Positions 1 to 6,681 of a DNA stretch of 12,981 nucleotides are shown piece after piece. The stretch's first letter is position 1, and each line of letters starts with the position of its first letter. The position numbers and the translations under genes were made by a program. Below the pieces are notes generated by a model, which had not been told where the DNA came from, ran no database searches, and saw only the letters and a list, made by a program, of their open reading frames with translations. The stretch spans positions 1 to 12,981 of the forward strand of contig CAZKEF010000080.1 of NCBI GenBank assembly GCA_964551735.1, given 5' to 3'. Source of the stretch: DAOUAT01 sp964551735 (GTDB taxonomy: Bacteria > Chloroflexota > Anaerolineae > CG2-30-64-16).

Positions 1-263
1 CGTATAGCGGAATGCGCCCCTTTTTTCAACTCCTACGAGTTTTCGGATAGGTTCTTAGCATGGCTGGTGTCGTTTTGAGCAGTGAATCCTCCCAGATCAT
101 CAAGTCCCACGGCCTTCTGAGCTTTGTACTTCTGCGCGCCTTGGCGCCGATCTTCTATGGTCTGGCGAATATGTTCGGCCGTATGGACCTGAAAGGCAAG
201 GTTTCGGCAGGTATGTGCAAGAACTATACGGTCGTTGCGTGGAAACCAGTGCCATCATCATGA
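1..263 (+). pseudogene. C-terminal part of a SAM-methyltransferase-like gene, apparently frameshifted, 5' end outside window
   Basis: Two overlapping open frames make up this stretch. Frame 1 is open from base 1 and reads IAECAPFFNSYEFSDRFLAW before a TGA at 76-78. Frame 3 is open from base 51 (TAG at 48-50) to TGA at 261-263 and ends in KGKVSAGMCKNYTVVAWKP. The latter resembles the final strand of class I SAM methyltransferases found in glycan loci, where a (C/S)NYxVVxxKP ending is common (family knowledge, recalled). Adding one T to the TTTT run at 73-76 would join the frames into one continuous protein tail. This points to a one-base deletion in the genome or the assembly. The stop overlaps the next start as ATGA at 260-263, so the frame 3 end is probably the true gene end. 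An ATG at 60 exists, but a separate 67-residue gene starting there is less likely because the conserved-looking part is only a domain end. Methyltransferase assignment is moderate; substrate unknown. Confidence 0.5.
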
Positions 264-1492
264 AGCCTGTCGTCAGCGTCATTATTCCGTGCTATAACCA
301 CGCGCACTACCTACAGTACGCTGAGCAAAGCGTTCTGGCTCAGACCAGTACTGATTGGGAAGCCATTATCGTGGACGACGGCTCGACGGACAATACTCGT
401 GAGGTCGCTGAGCGCTTTGCCGATCCGCGCGTGCGCTACATCTACCAGGAAAACCGCGGACTATCGGCGGCGCGTAACACCGGCATCAGTGCTGCCCAGG
501 GCCGTTTCCTGGCCTTCCTGGATGCCGATGATGAATGGGACCCGCGATTCATACAACGCACCACAGAAGTCCTTGACGCCGATGAGAGCTTGGGGGGTGT
601 TTACACACTCAACCGCTTCATCGATCAGAATGGCAATCTCCTACCAAGCGTGGGCGGCTGCATTGTGCCTCGGGGCGAGTTTCGCGCTCGAAATTTTCAG
701 GGTGGTTTTTTCCCGCCAGCTGCAATTCTCATCAGAGCCTCTGTATGCCAACAAGTGGGAATGTTCGATACGACGCTGACCAGCGAAGAGGACTTGGATT
801 TGTGGTTGCGTATGTCCGAACGATATCAACTAGAGGGCATCGCCGAGCCCCTGGCGCACTATCGGGTCTATCCGAACAGTATGTCCACCAACGCAGGTCG
901 AATGCATGAGAATCGAATCAGAATTCTTACCAAGCACTTCGGCCCACCTAAGGGCGATATCCAGACTTGGCCGCAAGACAAACGTCAGGCTTATGGGTTT
1001 GCCTTACGCGCGACAGCCTTTGGTTTCGTGGCGCAGCGCGAGCCCGATGTGGGTTGGCGTCACCTGATACAAGCAGTCTCAACGTGGCCCGATCTGCTCA
1101 GGCGTCTGGACACTTTCTATGAGCTGGCCCTAGGCGACCAGCCCCGGGGCTATCGCGGCCAAGCCGAGATGTTGGACATTACAGCCAACGCCGCTGAGAT
1201 GCTTGGGCGCCTAAAGGTGCTGTTTGCAGATATCCCCTCTACGGTGCAGGCCTTGCGCGGGGCCGCATTCGGCAACGCGTACCTGGCTCTCGCCATGCTC
1301 AGCGACCAGGCGGGGGATTGGTCCGCGGCGCGGCGCTATCTGCTGCAGGCGGCCCGGCACAACCCCAGGCTGCTCTCTGGATCATTTCTGCGCCGGCTGT
1401 TCAAACTGACTCTTGGACCATCCTCCGTGCGCTGGATCAAGTTCATCGGCGCCGGGAGCGCCGCCAGGCACACAGGAGGCATAGACGAATGA
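260..1492 (+). CDS. Family 2 glycosyltransferase (GT-A fold) with helical C-terminal extension
   Basis: Predicted 410-residue cytoplasmic glycosyltransferase that transfers a sugar from a nucleotide-sugar donor onto a growing glycan. The GT2 domain begins at once with VSVIIPCYN (residues 5-13), followed by VDDGSTDNT (38-46) for nucleotide binding, GLSAARNTG (67-75) and the metal-binding FLDADDEW (86-93). The likely catalytic acidic cluster is EEDLDLW at 176-182. Residues from about 215 to 410 form a non-catalytic, helix-rich tail; one stretch near the end (AGDWSAARRYLLQAARHNP) looks like a TPR helix pair. The start at 260 is chosen over the upstream ATG at 215 because it sits in an ATGA overlap with the preceding stop and directly precedes the conserved first strand. 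Its own stop overlaps the next start the same way (1489-1492). Family assignment is firm; donor and acceptor are unknown. Confidence 0.9.
   Translation: MKPVVSVIIPCYNHAHYLQYAEQSVLAQTSTDWEAIIVDDGSTDNTREVAERFADPRVRYIYQENRGLSAARNTGISAAQGRFLAFLDADDEWDPRFIQRTTEVLDADESLGGVYTLNRFIDQNGNLLPSVGGCIVPRGEFRARNFQGGFFPPAAILIRASVCQQVGMFDTTLTSEEDLDLWLRMSERYQLEGIAEPLAHYRVYPNSMSTNAGRMHENRIRILTKHFGPPKGDIQTWPQDKRQAYGFALRATAFGFVAQREPDVGWRHLIQAVSTWPDLLRRLDTFYELALGDQPRGYRGQAEMLDITANAAEMLGRLKVLFADIPSTVQALRGAAFGNAYLALAMLSDQAGDWSAARRYLLQAARHNPRLLSGSFLRRLFKLTLGPSSVRWIKFIGAGSAARHTGGIDE
1474..1479 (+). promoter_or_regulatory. Shine-Dalgarno sequence for the aminotransferase
   Basis: AGGAGG lies inside the end of the upstream GT2 gene, nine bases before the ATG at 1489. 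It fixes the aminotransferase start at 1489 rather than at the upstream in-frame start at 1318, and the ATG also forms an ATGA overlap with the GT2 stop. Confidence 0.75.
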
Positions 1493-2691
1493 TCGCACAA
1501 CTAGCCATCGATGGTGGGAAGCCTGTCCGCGACAGCTTCCTCGTATTCGGCAAACCCTGTTTGGGCGAGGAGGAAGAGCGCGAGGTGCTCGATACGCTCC
1601 GTTCGGGCTGGATCGGCACCGGCCCCAAAGCGCTCCGGTTCGAGCAGATGTTCGCGGAGTACGTGGGCTGCAAATACGCGCTGGCCGTCAACTCATGCAC
1701 CGCAGCGCTGCATCTCAGCCTGGTCGCCGCCGGCATCAAGCCTGGCGACGAAGTCATCACCTCGCCGTTGACCTTCGCCGCGACGGCCAACGTCGCCGTG
1801 CACGCCGGGGCGCGACCGGTGTTTGCGGACATCGATCCTACAACACTCAACATCGCGCCGGCAAACATCGAACGAGCTATCACCGGCCGCACGCGTGCGG
1901 TGACAGTCGTGCACTTCGGCGGCCTGCCGTGCCAGATGGCCGAGATCACGGAGATCGCCCGCCGGCACAACCTGGTCCTGATCGAAGACGCCGCACACGC
2001 CGTTGGGTCGCGCTACAACGGCCGCCTGATCGGCGGCCTGGGCAACCTGGCGTGCTTCAGCTTCTACGCGAATAAGAACCTGACCACCGGCGAAGGCGGC
2101 ATGATCACCACGGAGGACGACGAGCAGGCGGACAAGATCGCCGTGTATCGACTGCACGGCCTCAGCCGGCACGCCTGGCAGCGTTATGCTTCCCGGCGCC
2201 TTATGCTGAGCGATGCCATGGTTCCGGGCTATAAGTACAACATGCCTGATTTGCTGGCCTCGTTGGGCATTCACCAACTGCGACGCGTCGAAGACGGTCT
2301 CGTGATACGCGAACGCTACGCCGGCATGTATGATGCAGCGTTCTCTCAGCTGTCAGGAGTCAGGCTTCAACCGCGGCCGGCGGACGGCCTCAATCGACAC
2401 GGGCTGCACCTGTACGTGCTGGTGCTGGATCCAAAGCAGTTCCGGGCCTCCCGCAACCAGATCATCGACGCGCTGCTAGCGGAAAACATCGGTGCGGCCT
2501 TACACTACCGGGCACTGCACATGCATCCGTACTACCGCGACACTTTCGGGTATCGGCCAGAAGACTTCCCGTCGGCTGCATCTGTGGGGGAGAGCATCCT
2601 ATCGCTGCCTTTGACGCCGTACATGACCGAGCAGGATGCCGCGGACGTCATCGAAGCCGTACACAAAGTCCTGGCGGCGTACCGCAGGTAG
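1489..2691 (+). CDS. DegT/DnrJ/EryC1/StrS family PLP-dependent sugar aminotransferase, ArnB/PseC-like
   Basis: Predicted 400-residue fold type I aminotransferase that moves an amino group, usually from glutamate, to a keto-sugar nucleotide to make an amino sugar for the glycan. Visible family marks are LRSGWIGTGP (residues 37-46), the phosphate-binding NSCTAALHLSL (68-78), VHFGGLPCQM (141-150), the PLP-ring aspartate in LIEDAAHAVG (D167), and the Schiff-base lysine in SFYANKNLTTGEGG (K196). The C-terminal part carries ALHYRALHMHPYY and LSLPLTPYM, typical of the family. Length is usual. The start at 1489 is supported by an AGGAGG nine bases upstream and by ATGA overlap with the GT2 gene. The GSG(W)IxTGP and VHxxGxP segments recall ArnB-type 4-aminotransferases, but position specificity cannot be read from sequence. 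No dehydratase or epimerase making the keto-sugar substrate is present in the window. Confidence 0.93.
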   Translation: MIAQLAIDGGKPVRDSFLVFGKPCLGEEEEREVLDTLRSGWIGTGPKALRFEQMFAEYVGCKYALAVNSCTAALHLSLVAAGIKPGDEVITSPLTFAATANVAVHAGARPVFADIDPTTLNIAPANIERAITGRTRAVTVVHFGGLPCQMAEITEIARRHNLVLIEDAAHAVGSRYNGRLIGGLGNLACFSFYANKNLTTGEGGMITTEDDEQADKIAVYRLHGLSRHAWQRYASRRLMLSDAMVPGYKYNMPDLLASLGIHQLRRVEDGLVIRERYAGMYDAAFSQLSGVRLQPRPADGLNRHGLHLYVLVLDPKQFRASRNQIIDALLAENIGAALHYRALHMHPYYRDTFGYRPEDFPSAASVGESILSLPLTPYMTEQDAADVIEAVHKVLAAYRR

Positions 2692-2712
2692 TCGAGATCG
2701 ATCGCTCATCCC

Positions 2713-2718
2713 GGAGGA
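2713..2718 (+). promoter_or_regulatory. Shine-Dalgarno sequence that decides the methyltransferase start
   Basis: GGAGGA sits in the 36-base gap after the aminotransferase. It is nine bases from the ATG at 2728 but only three from the in-frame TTG at 2722, so the ATG is the better start. This is the one gap in the window with a strong site and no stop/start overlap. Confidence 0.7.
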
Positions 2719-2727
2719 AGCTTGCAG

Positions 2728-3420
2728 ATGCTGCAGAGAGTACGACATAGCCTGGGACGTGGAAAGGGATACCTGATATCACATCTGAAGGCTGGCCTCA
2801 ACGCGCTGGCTTACGGCGGGTTGCTGCCCGCGGCCTGGCGCTGGCGGCTCATCGCGCGGTTCTGGGAAGACAACGCTGCAGCCGTCCACGCACGATGGGG
2901 CAGCGGTCGGGATGATTATGGAACACTGGGCGAGATACTGGAGCGTTACCGGCCCGCTTCGCTGCTGGACGCCGGCTGCGGGTCAGGGCGCTTGTTCCCC
3001 CTCTATCAGCAGTGCGGCGTGCGACAGGTGGTGGGCACCGACATCTCGGAAGCAGCCCTAGCGATCGCGCGGCGGGCTTTCCCCCGCGTCGATTTGCGTT
3101 GTATCGGCTTGACCGAACTGACTTTCGCCGACAATACGTTCGACTTCTGCATCTGCAACCGCGTCCTGCAGCATGTCCCGTCCTCAGAGATTCGGGAGGT
3201 CATTTCCAGCCTTGCACGTATCAGCCGATGGGTGTATGTTAATGAGTTGACGCAGAGCGACGATATGGAACAGGCCTTCTTTATGAGAAGGCACGACTAC
3301 GAAACGCTCTTCAATGATGCCGGTATGATCAAAGTTGAGAGCGGGCTGATCGACAAGCAAACCTACGCCGTTTTTGGATGCTCCGGGCTGCCGGCCCAGG
3401 CCCGGAGGGAGGACGCATGA
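2728..3420 (+). CDS. Class I SAM-dependent methyltransferase
   Basis: Predicted 230-residue soluble methyltransferase. The SAM-binding motif I is LLDAGCGSGRLFPLY (residues 79-93), followed by the acidic end of strand 2, VVGTDIS (101-107), and the motif around strand 4, FDFCICNRVLQHVP, a Methyltransf_11/25-type pattern in which the substrate-side residues follow. The N-terminal 60 residues are basic and helix-rich with an aromatic patch (AAWRWRLIARFW) and may lie on the membrane or contact the acceptor. Start at ATG 2728 is preferred to TTG 2722 on ribosome binding site spacing. The stop overlaps the next GT4 start (ATGA, 3417-3420), implying coupled translation. In this setting it most likely methylates a sugar hydroxyl or a terminal sugar of the glycan; that role is inferred from neighbours only. 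Confidence 0.88.
   Translation: MLQRVRHSLGRGKGYLISHLKAGLNALAYGGLLPAAWRWRLIARFWEDNAAAVHARWGSGRDDYGTLGEILERYRPASLLDAGCGSGRLFPLYQQCGVRQVVGTDISEAALAIARRAFPRVDLRCIGLTELTFADNTFDFCICNRVLQHVPSSEIREVISSLARISRWVYVNELTQSDDMEQAFFMRRHDYETLFNDAGMIKVESGLIDKQTYAVFGCSGLPAQARREDA
3404..3413 (+). promoter_or_regulatory. Double Shine-Dalgarno sequence for the first tandem GT4 gene
   Basis: Two overlapping GGAGG-type sites, at 3404-3408 and 3408-3413, lie eight and three bases before the ATG at 3417. They sit inside the methyltransferase coding end and support the start at 3417 over the in-frame ATG-less extension from 3378. Confidence 0.6.
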
Positions 3421-4673
3421 AGCTTCTGTTCGTATCCAACTTCTATCCGCCTTATCACCTCGGCGGCACCGAGCACCTCTGCCATGAGGTTGCAACACGG
3501 CTCATCGCTCGTGGGCACACTGTGGAGGTATTGACCAGCAGCTTTCGGGCGCCCTCGGAGTTGAACGAACCCGGGATTCAGCGGAGGCTGCGGCTGCAAA
3601 GCGACATCCACTACTATCGACCTCAGCAAGTGCTGCACTACTTCCCTGACCGTCACGCCAACCTGAAAATCGTGAGGGAAACGCTGGCAGAAGTCCAGCC
3701 CGATGTCGTGGTAATGTGGGGGATGTGGAATCTCTCCTGGACGGTCGCCGCGGAGGCAGAAAGAATCATGGGATCGAAGGTTGCGTACTACCTGGCCGGC
3801 GCCTGGCCTACTGATCTCACACCCCACGAGAGCTACTGGACTGGACGCGGGCGCTTTTTTTGGGGACGGGCATTCCTGCGGCTGGGGCGCCCCTTGGTGG
3901 CGCTCGCCCTGAGATATGAATGGCATCCTTGCAAGTTGCGTTTTCAGAACAGTGCCGTGTGCAGCATATCAGTGGAGAAGGAGATGCGCAGGGCCGGGAT
4001 TGGCCCGGATCGTTACCGGTTGATCTATCACGGCATCGATGCGGATGCTTACCGTGCAGCGAGTCTGGACCGACCACGCAGTAGCGTGGATGGCAAGCTG
4101 CGCGTCGTTTTTGTGGGCAGCGTGCTCCCGGAAAAAGGCGTGCATACGGCGGTCGAGGCCATGGCCTGTTTGGCCAGGCGTGCGGATGAAAGCCAGATCA
4201 CGCTTGATATCCTCGGCGCGGGGCATCCCCAGTATGAGAACCGGCTTCACCGCATGGTCGACGAGAATCACCTCGCCACTCGGGTGACATTCCATCGGCC
4301 GATCCCAAGAACAGAGCTGCCTGCTTTCCTCGCAGGTTTTGATGCATTGGTGTTACCTTCTACCTGGGAAGAGCATCTCGCGCTCATTTCAGAAGAAGCC
4401 ATGGCAGCCGGCCTGGTGCTTGTCGGCACATTGACCGGAGGAACCCCGGAGATCCTAGTTGATGGCGTCAATGGGTTGGCTTTTGGCCGCGAAAATGCCG
4501 AGGAGTTGGCGGATCAGCTTGTGCGCCTCGCTCGTAATGTCGCGCTGCGACAAAGGTTGTCCGAGGCCGCCTGGCAGACCATCCAAGAACGTTTCACCAC
4601 CGAGCGAATGATGGAGAATCTCGAGCATTTCTTCACTGAGGTTGCCAATCAAAACGCAGAGCAGCCGACATGA
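3417..4673 (+). CDS. Family 4 glycosyltransferase (GT-B fold), first of a tandem paralogous pair
   Basis: Predicted 418-residue retaining glycosyltransferase. The N-terminal Rossmann domain opens with MKLLFVSNFYPPYHLGGTEH; its GG loop binds near the acceptor. ARGHTVEVLTS follows. The C-terminal donor domain begins at about residue 228 with LRVVFVGSVLPEKGVHTAVE, then LDILGAG, a FLAGFDALVLPS segment and the E-x7-E sugar-nucleotide motif E319/E327 (EEHLALISEEAMAAG), then GTLTGGTPEILVDGVNGL. The start at 3417 is set by the ATGA overlap with the methyltransferase stop and a strong ribosome binding site. The residue after the first glutamate is H where many GT4 enzymes have PFG, so the donor pocket is slightly atypical. 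It shares length and many segments with the next gene (YLAG, GTLTGGTxE, RGHTVxVLTS), which indicates an old duplication. Acceptor and donor unknown. Confidence 0.92.
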   Translation: MKLLFVSNFYPPYHLGGTEHLCHEVATRLIARGHTVEVLTSSFRAPSELNEPGIQRRLRLQSDIHYYRPQQVLHYFPDRHANLKIVRETLAEVQPDVVVMWGMWNLSWTVAAEAERIMGSKVAYYLAGAWPTDLTPHESYWTGRGRFFWGRAFLRLGRPLVALALRYEWHPCKLRFQNSAVCSISVEKEMRRAGIGPDRYRLIYHGIDADAYRAASLDRPRSSVDGKLRVVFVGSVLPEKGVHTAVEAMACLARRADESQITLDILGAGHPQYENRLHRMVDENHLATRVTFHRPIPRTELPAFLAGFDALVLPSTWEEHLALISEEAMAAGLVLVGTLTGGTPEILVDGVNGLAFGRENAEELADQLVRLARNVALRQRLSEAAWQTIQERFTTERMMENLEHFFTEVANQNAEQPT

Positions 4674-4683
4674 GGTTCTTTGT

Positions 4684-4773
4684 GTGATCAACTGCTATCC
4701 GTCCTCCAGCAAGGTCAGGTGCGCACAATTCTACGCGAGCCGTACGCTTTGCACCCGGGACAACGCACCATGA
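4684..4773 (+). other. Possible 29-codon bridging ORF between the two tandem GT4 genes
   Basis: The 96 bases between the GT4 genes hold no recognised gene. The upstream stop at 4671-4673 overlaps an ATG at 4670, giving a five-residue ORF (MRFFV, stop 4685-4687). That stop overlaps a GTG at 4684, which opens a 29-codon frame starting VINCYPSS and ending RDNAP. Its stop, at 4771-4773, overlaps the next GT4 start at 4770 as ATGA. The peptide contains three cysteines and resembles nothing I recognise. It may be a real bridging ORF for coupled reinitiation or a chance reading. The gap also holds an 8-base palindrome GTGCGCAC at 4719-4726. No terminator hairpin or convincing promoter is seen. Confidence 0.25.
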
Positions 4774-6026
4774 ATATCCTCTTCATCACCAACTACTATC
4801 CGCCCTTCGAGATCGGCGGCTACGAGCAGCTCTGCCGGGACGTGGCCGTGCGCCTGGCCGATCGCGGGCACACGGTCGCGGTGCTGACCAGCGACCGGGG
4901 TGTGACGAAGGGCAAGCGATCGGCGGAGCCGGGCGTTCATCGCCTGCTGCGCATCCAGCCGCAGCCCGACGCACGGCTGGGCATCACCGCGCAGTTCTTG
5001 TTGACGCGGCGGCAAGCGGAGGCGTACAACCGGCGCACCTTCCGGGACGTGATCCAACAGGTCTGCCCCGATGTGGTGTTCATCTGGAACTTGCAGGGGC
5101 TGCCGCAAGAGCTGGCCCTGGACGCTGAAGCGCATCCCGCTATGGCCGTGGCTTACTGGTTGGCCGGGTACACTCCCGCTGAACCCGACTTGTTCTGGCG
5201 CTATTGGACCCAGCCGCCGGGAAAACGGACCATCCTGGGAAGCATCAAGCGCCGGCTGAGTCGCGCGGCCCTGGCCCAGATGCGGCGAGAAGGAAAACCG
5301 GTGCGGCCGGAGATGCGCCACGTGGCTGTGGTCAGCGATTACATGCGCCGCAAGGGGGCGGCAGAGAACACGCTGCCTGCCCACGCGGAGGTGATCTACA
5401 ACGGCGTGGAGACCAGCAACTTCTACCGTTCCGCACCCCCGCCTGACGCGCCGCCGCCGATCAACCTGCTGCTGGCCGGCCGCGTTAGCGCAGACAAGGG
5501 CATCCACGTCGCGGTCGAGGCCGTGGGCAAGTTGGCCCAGGCTCGCCCACAGCGTGATTTCCGCCTGATCATCGCGGGCAGCGGTCCTGCCGATTACCTG
5601 GAGCAGCTGCGGCGGACCGCCGCCACCTGCGGTGTGGCGGAGCTGGTCTCGTTCACGGGCTGGCTGCCGCGAGAGCGCATGCCCGCGCTGATGCAGACGT
5701 GCCACGTCCTGCTGCTGACCGCGGTATGGCCGGAGGCATTTTCCCGCGTCGTGATCGAGGGGATGGCGGCCGGTCTGGCCGTGATCGGCACGCTGACGGG
5801 CGGCACGGGCGAGCTGCTGCAGCATGAGGTCAACGGCCTGGCCTGCGCGGCCGAGGACAGCCAGGACCTGGCCTGCCAGATCGGCCGCCTTCTGGCTGAT
5901 CCCCATCTGCGCTACCGCCTGGCCTCTCAGGGCCAAAAGACAGTGTTGGAACAATACACGCTGGAACACATGGTGGAGCGAGTGGAGGACCTGCTCGAGC
6001 GAACGGTATCGGAGCATAACACGTGA
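4770..6026 (+). CDS. Family 4 glycosyltransferase (GT-B fold), second of a tandem paralogous pair
   Basis: Predicted 418-residue retaining glycosyltransferase, the same length as the gene before it. It opens with MNILFITNYYPPFEIGGYEQ, then RGHTVAVLTSDRG; the donor domain includes NLLLAGRVSADKGIHVAVEA, LIIAGSGPADYLEQL, VSFTGWLPRERMPALMQ, and the E-x7-E motif PEAFSRVVIEGMAAG (E322/E330), then GTLTGGTGELLQHEVNGL. The F-S-R-V-V-I-E version of the motif is classic GT4. The ATG at 4770 is chosen because it begins the conserved first strand; the TTG at 4680 in the same frame would add 30 unconserved residues. Ribosome binding is weak (GGGA about nine bases upstream), so translation may rely on coupling from upstream. 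DNA here looks more GC-rich than in the neighbouring paralogue, suggesting different recent history. Confidence 0.92.
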   Translation: MNILFITNYYPPFEIGGYEQLCRDVAVRLADRGHTVAVLTSDRGVTKGKRSAEPGVHRLLRIQPQPDARLGITAQFLLTRRQAEAYNRRTFRDVIQQVCPDVVFIWNLQGLPQELALDAEAHPAMAVAYWLAGYTPAEPDLFWRYWTQPPGKRTILGSIKRRLSRAALAQMRREGKPVRPEMRHVAVVSDYMRRKGAAENTLPAHAEVIYNGVETSNFYRSAPPPDAPPPINLLLAGRVSADKGIHVAVEAVGKLAQARPQRDFRLIIAGSGPADYLEQLRRTAATCGVAELVSFTGWLPRERMPALMQTCHVLLLTAVWPEAFSRVVIEGMAAGLAVIGTLTGGTGELLQHEVNGLACAAEDSQDLACQIGRLLADPHLRYRLASQGQKTVLEQYTLEHMVERVEDLLERTVSEHNT

Positions 6027-6030
6027 TATT

Positions 6031-6678
6031 ATGAATGAAGGTCAAGACACCGGCGCCTTCCGCTCCAACCTGGAAGGTTTGGGTGGCGCCAGAACAACGC
6101 GGCTCAAGCGGATGGTGCCGAGTTGGGCCAAGCGCGCGGTCAACCGGGTCTACTGGCTTGGCTACGATGCCCGTGACTTCCTGGCAGAGGCCGTCGGCTG
6201 GCTACCGTCGCATGGCCTGCGCATCCTGTGTTACCGCTATCTCTTGCGGGTCGCTATCGGCCGACACACCAGCATCCATCGGGGCTGCCGCTTCTACCGC
6301 CCGTCCTGGACACGGATCGGGACCCACACCGTCATCAACCGTGATGTGCTGCTTGACGGCCGCATGGGTCTGGTCATCGGCGACAACGTTAGCATCTCGG
6401 AGGGGGTGGCCGTCTTCACCCTGGAGCACGACCCGAACAGCGCTGGGTTCGCCAACCGCGGCGCGGCGGTGCATATTGCCGACCGGGTCTTCATCGGCGC
6501 GCGAGCCATCATCCTGCCGGGCGTGGCGGTAGGTGAAGGCGCGGTGGTGGCTGCCGGCTCAGTGGTGACGCACAATGTGCCACCTTATAGCATCGTAGGC
6601 GGTGTGCCTGCTCGCCCTATCGGCCAGCGCATGCAGAACCTGACCTATCAACTCAATTATCGGAAATTCCTGGGCTGA
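6031..6678 (+). CDS. Left-handed beta-helix (hexapeptide repeat) O-acetyltransferase
   Basis: Predicted 215-residue acyltransferase, probably a trimer that moves an acetyl group from acetyl-CoA to a sugar hydroxyl. From about residue 76 the sequence shows hexapeptide rungs (IGRHTSI, IGTHTV, IGDNVSI, IGARAI, VGEGAVVAAGSVV), ending in the family's closing segment PPYSIVGGVPARPIG (WcaF/NodL/maltose acetyltransferase-like). The likely catalytic histidine is H133 in FTLEHDPNS. Residues 1-75 are basic and helical with a hydrophobic segment (RILCYRYLLRVAI) instead of the usual short N-terminal helix. The ATG at 6031 lies four bases after the preceding stop; a GTG ATA TTA TGA reading from 6023 links the two by overlaps on both sides. 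No clear ribosome binding site is visible, so coupled initiation is likely. Target sugar unknown. Confidence 0.87.
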   Translation: MNEGQDTGAFRSNLEGLGGARTTRLKRMVPSWAKRAVNRVYWLGYDARDFLAEAVGWLPSHGLRILCYRYLLRVAIGRHTSIHRGCRFYRPSWTRIGTHTVINRDVLLDGRMGLVIGDNVSISEGVAVFTLEHDPNSAGFANRGAAVHIADRVFIGARAIILPGVAVGEGAVVAAGSVVTHNVPPYSIVGGVPARPIGQRMQNLTYQLNYRKFLG

Positions 6679-6681
6679 CCT

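Noticed and set aside
60..263. Independent 67-residue gene starting at ATG 60
   Set aside because: The residues look like the end of a larger methyltransferase domain, and frame 1 upstream supplies a plausible continuation after a one-base correction.
3363..3926. Antisense open frame of 187 codons over the methyltransferase/GT4 boundary
   Set aside because: It crosses two well-supported + strand genes and has no recognisable domain.
4719..4726. Palindrome GTGCGCAC in the intergenic gap as an operator or terminator
   Set aside because: Eight bases without a loop, T-run or flanking promoter elements is too little to support a site.
4731..6017. Long antisense open frame (428 codons) opposite the second tandem GT4
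   Set aside because: It mirrors a clear GT4 gene in GC-rich DNA, where antisense frames stay open because complement stops are rare. The translation is low-complexity in H, R, Q and shows no family motif.
5824..6030. Upstream extension of the acetyltransferase frame into the GT4 gene
   Set aside because: These 69 codons are the out-of-frame GT4 C-terminus, rich in R, W, A; the acetyltransferase start is better placed at 6031.
6382..6396. 15-base identity GACAACGTTAGCATC with 11866-11880
   Set aside because: Both copies encode the conserved hexapeptide rung DNVSI in two acetyltransferases, so the shared bases follow from the shared protein motif rather than a DNA repeat.
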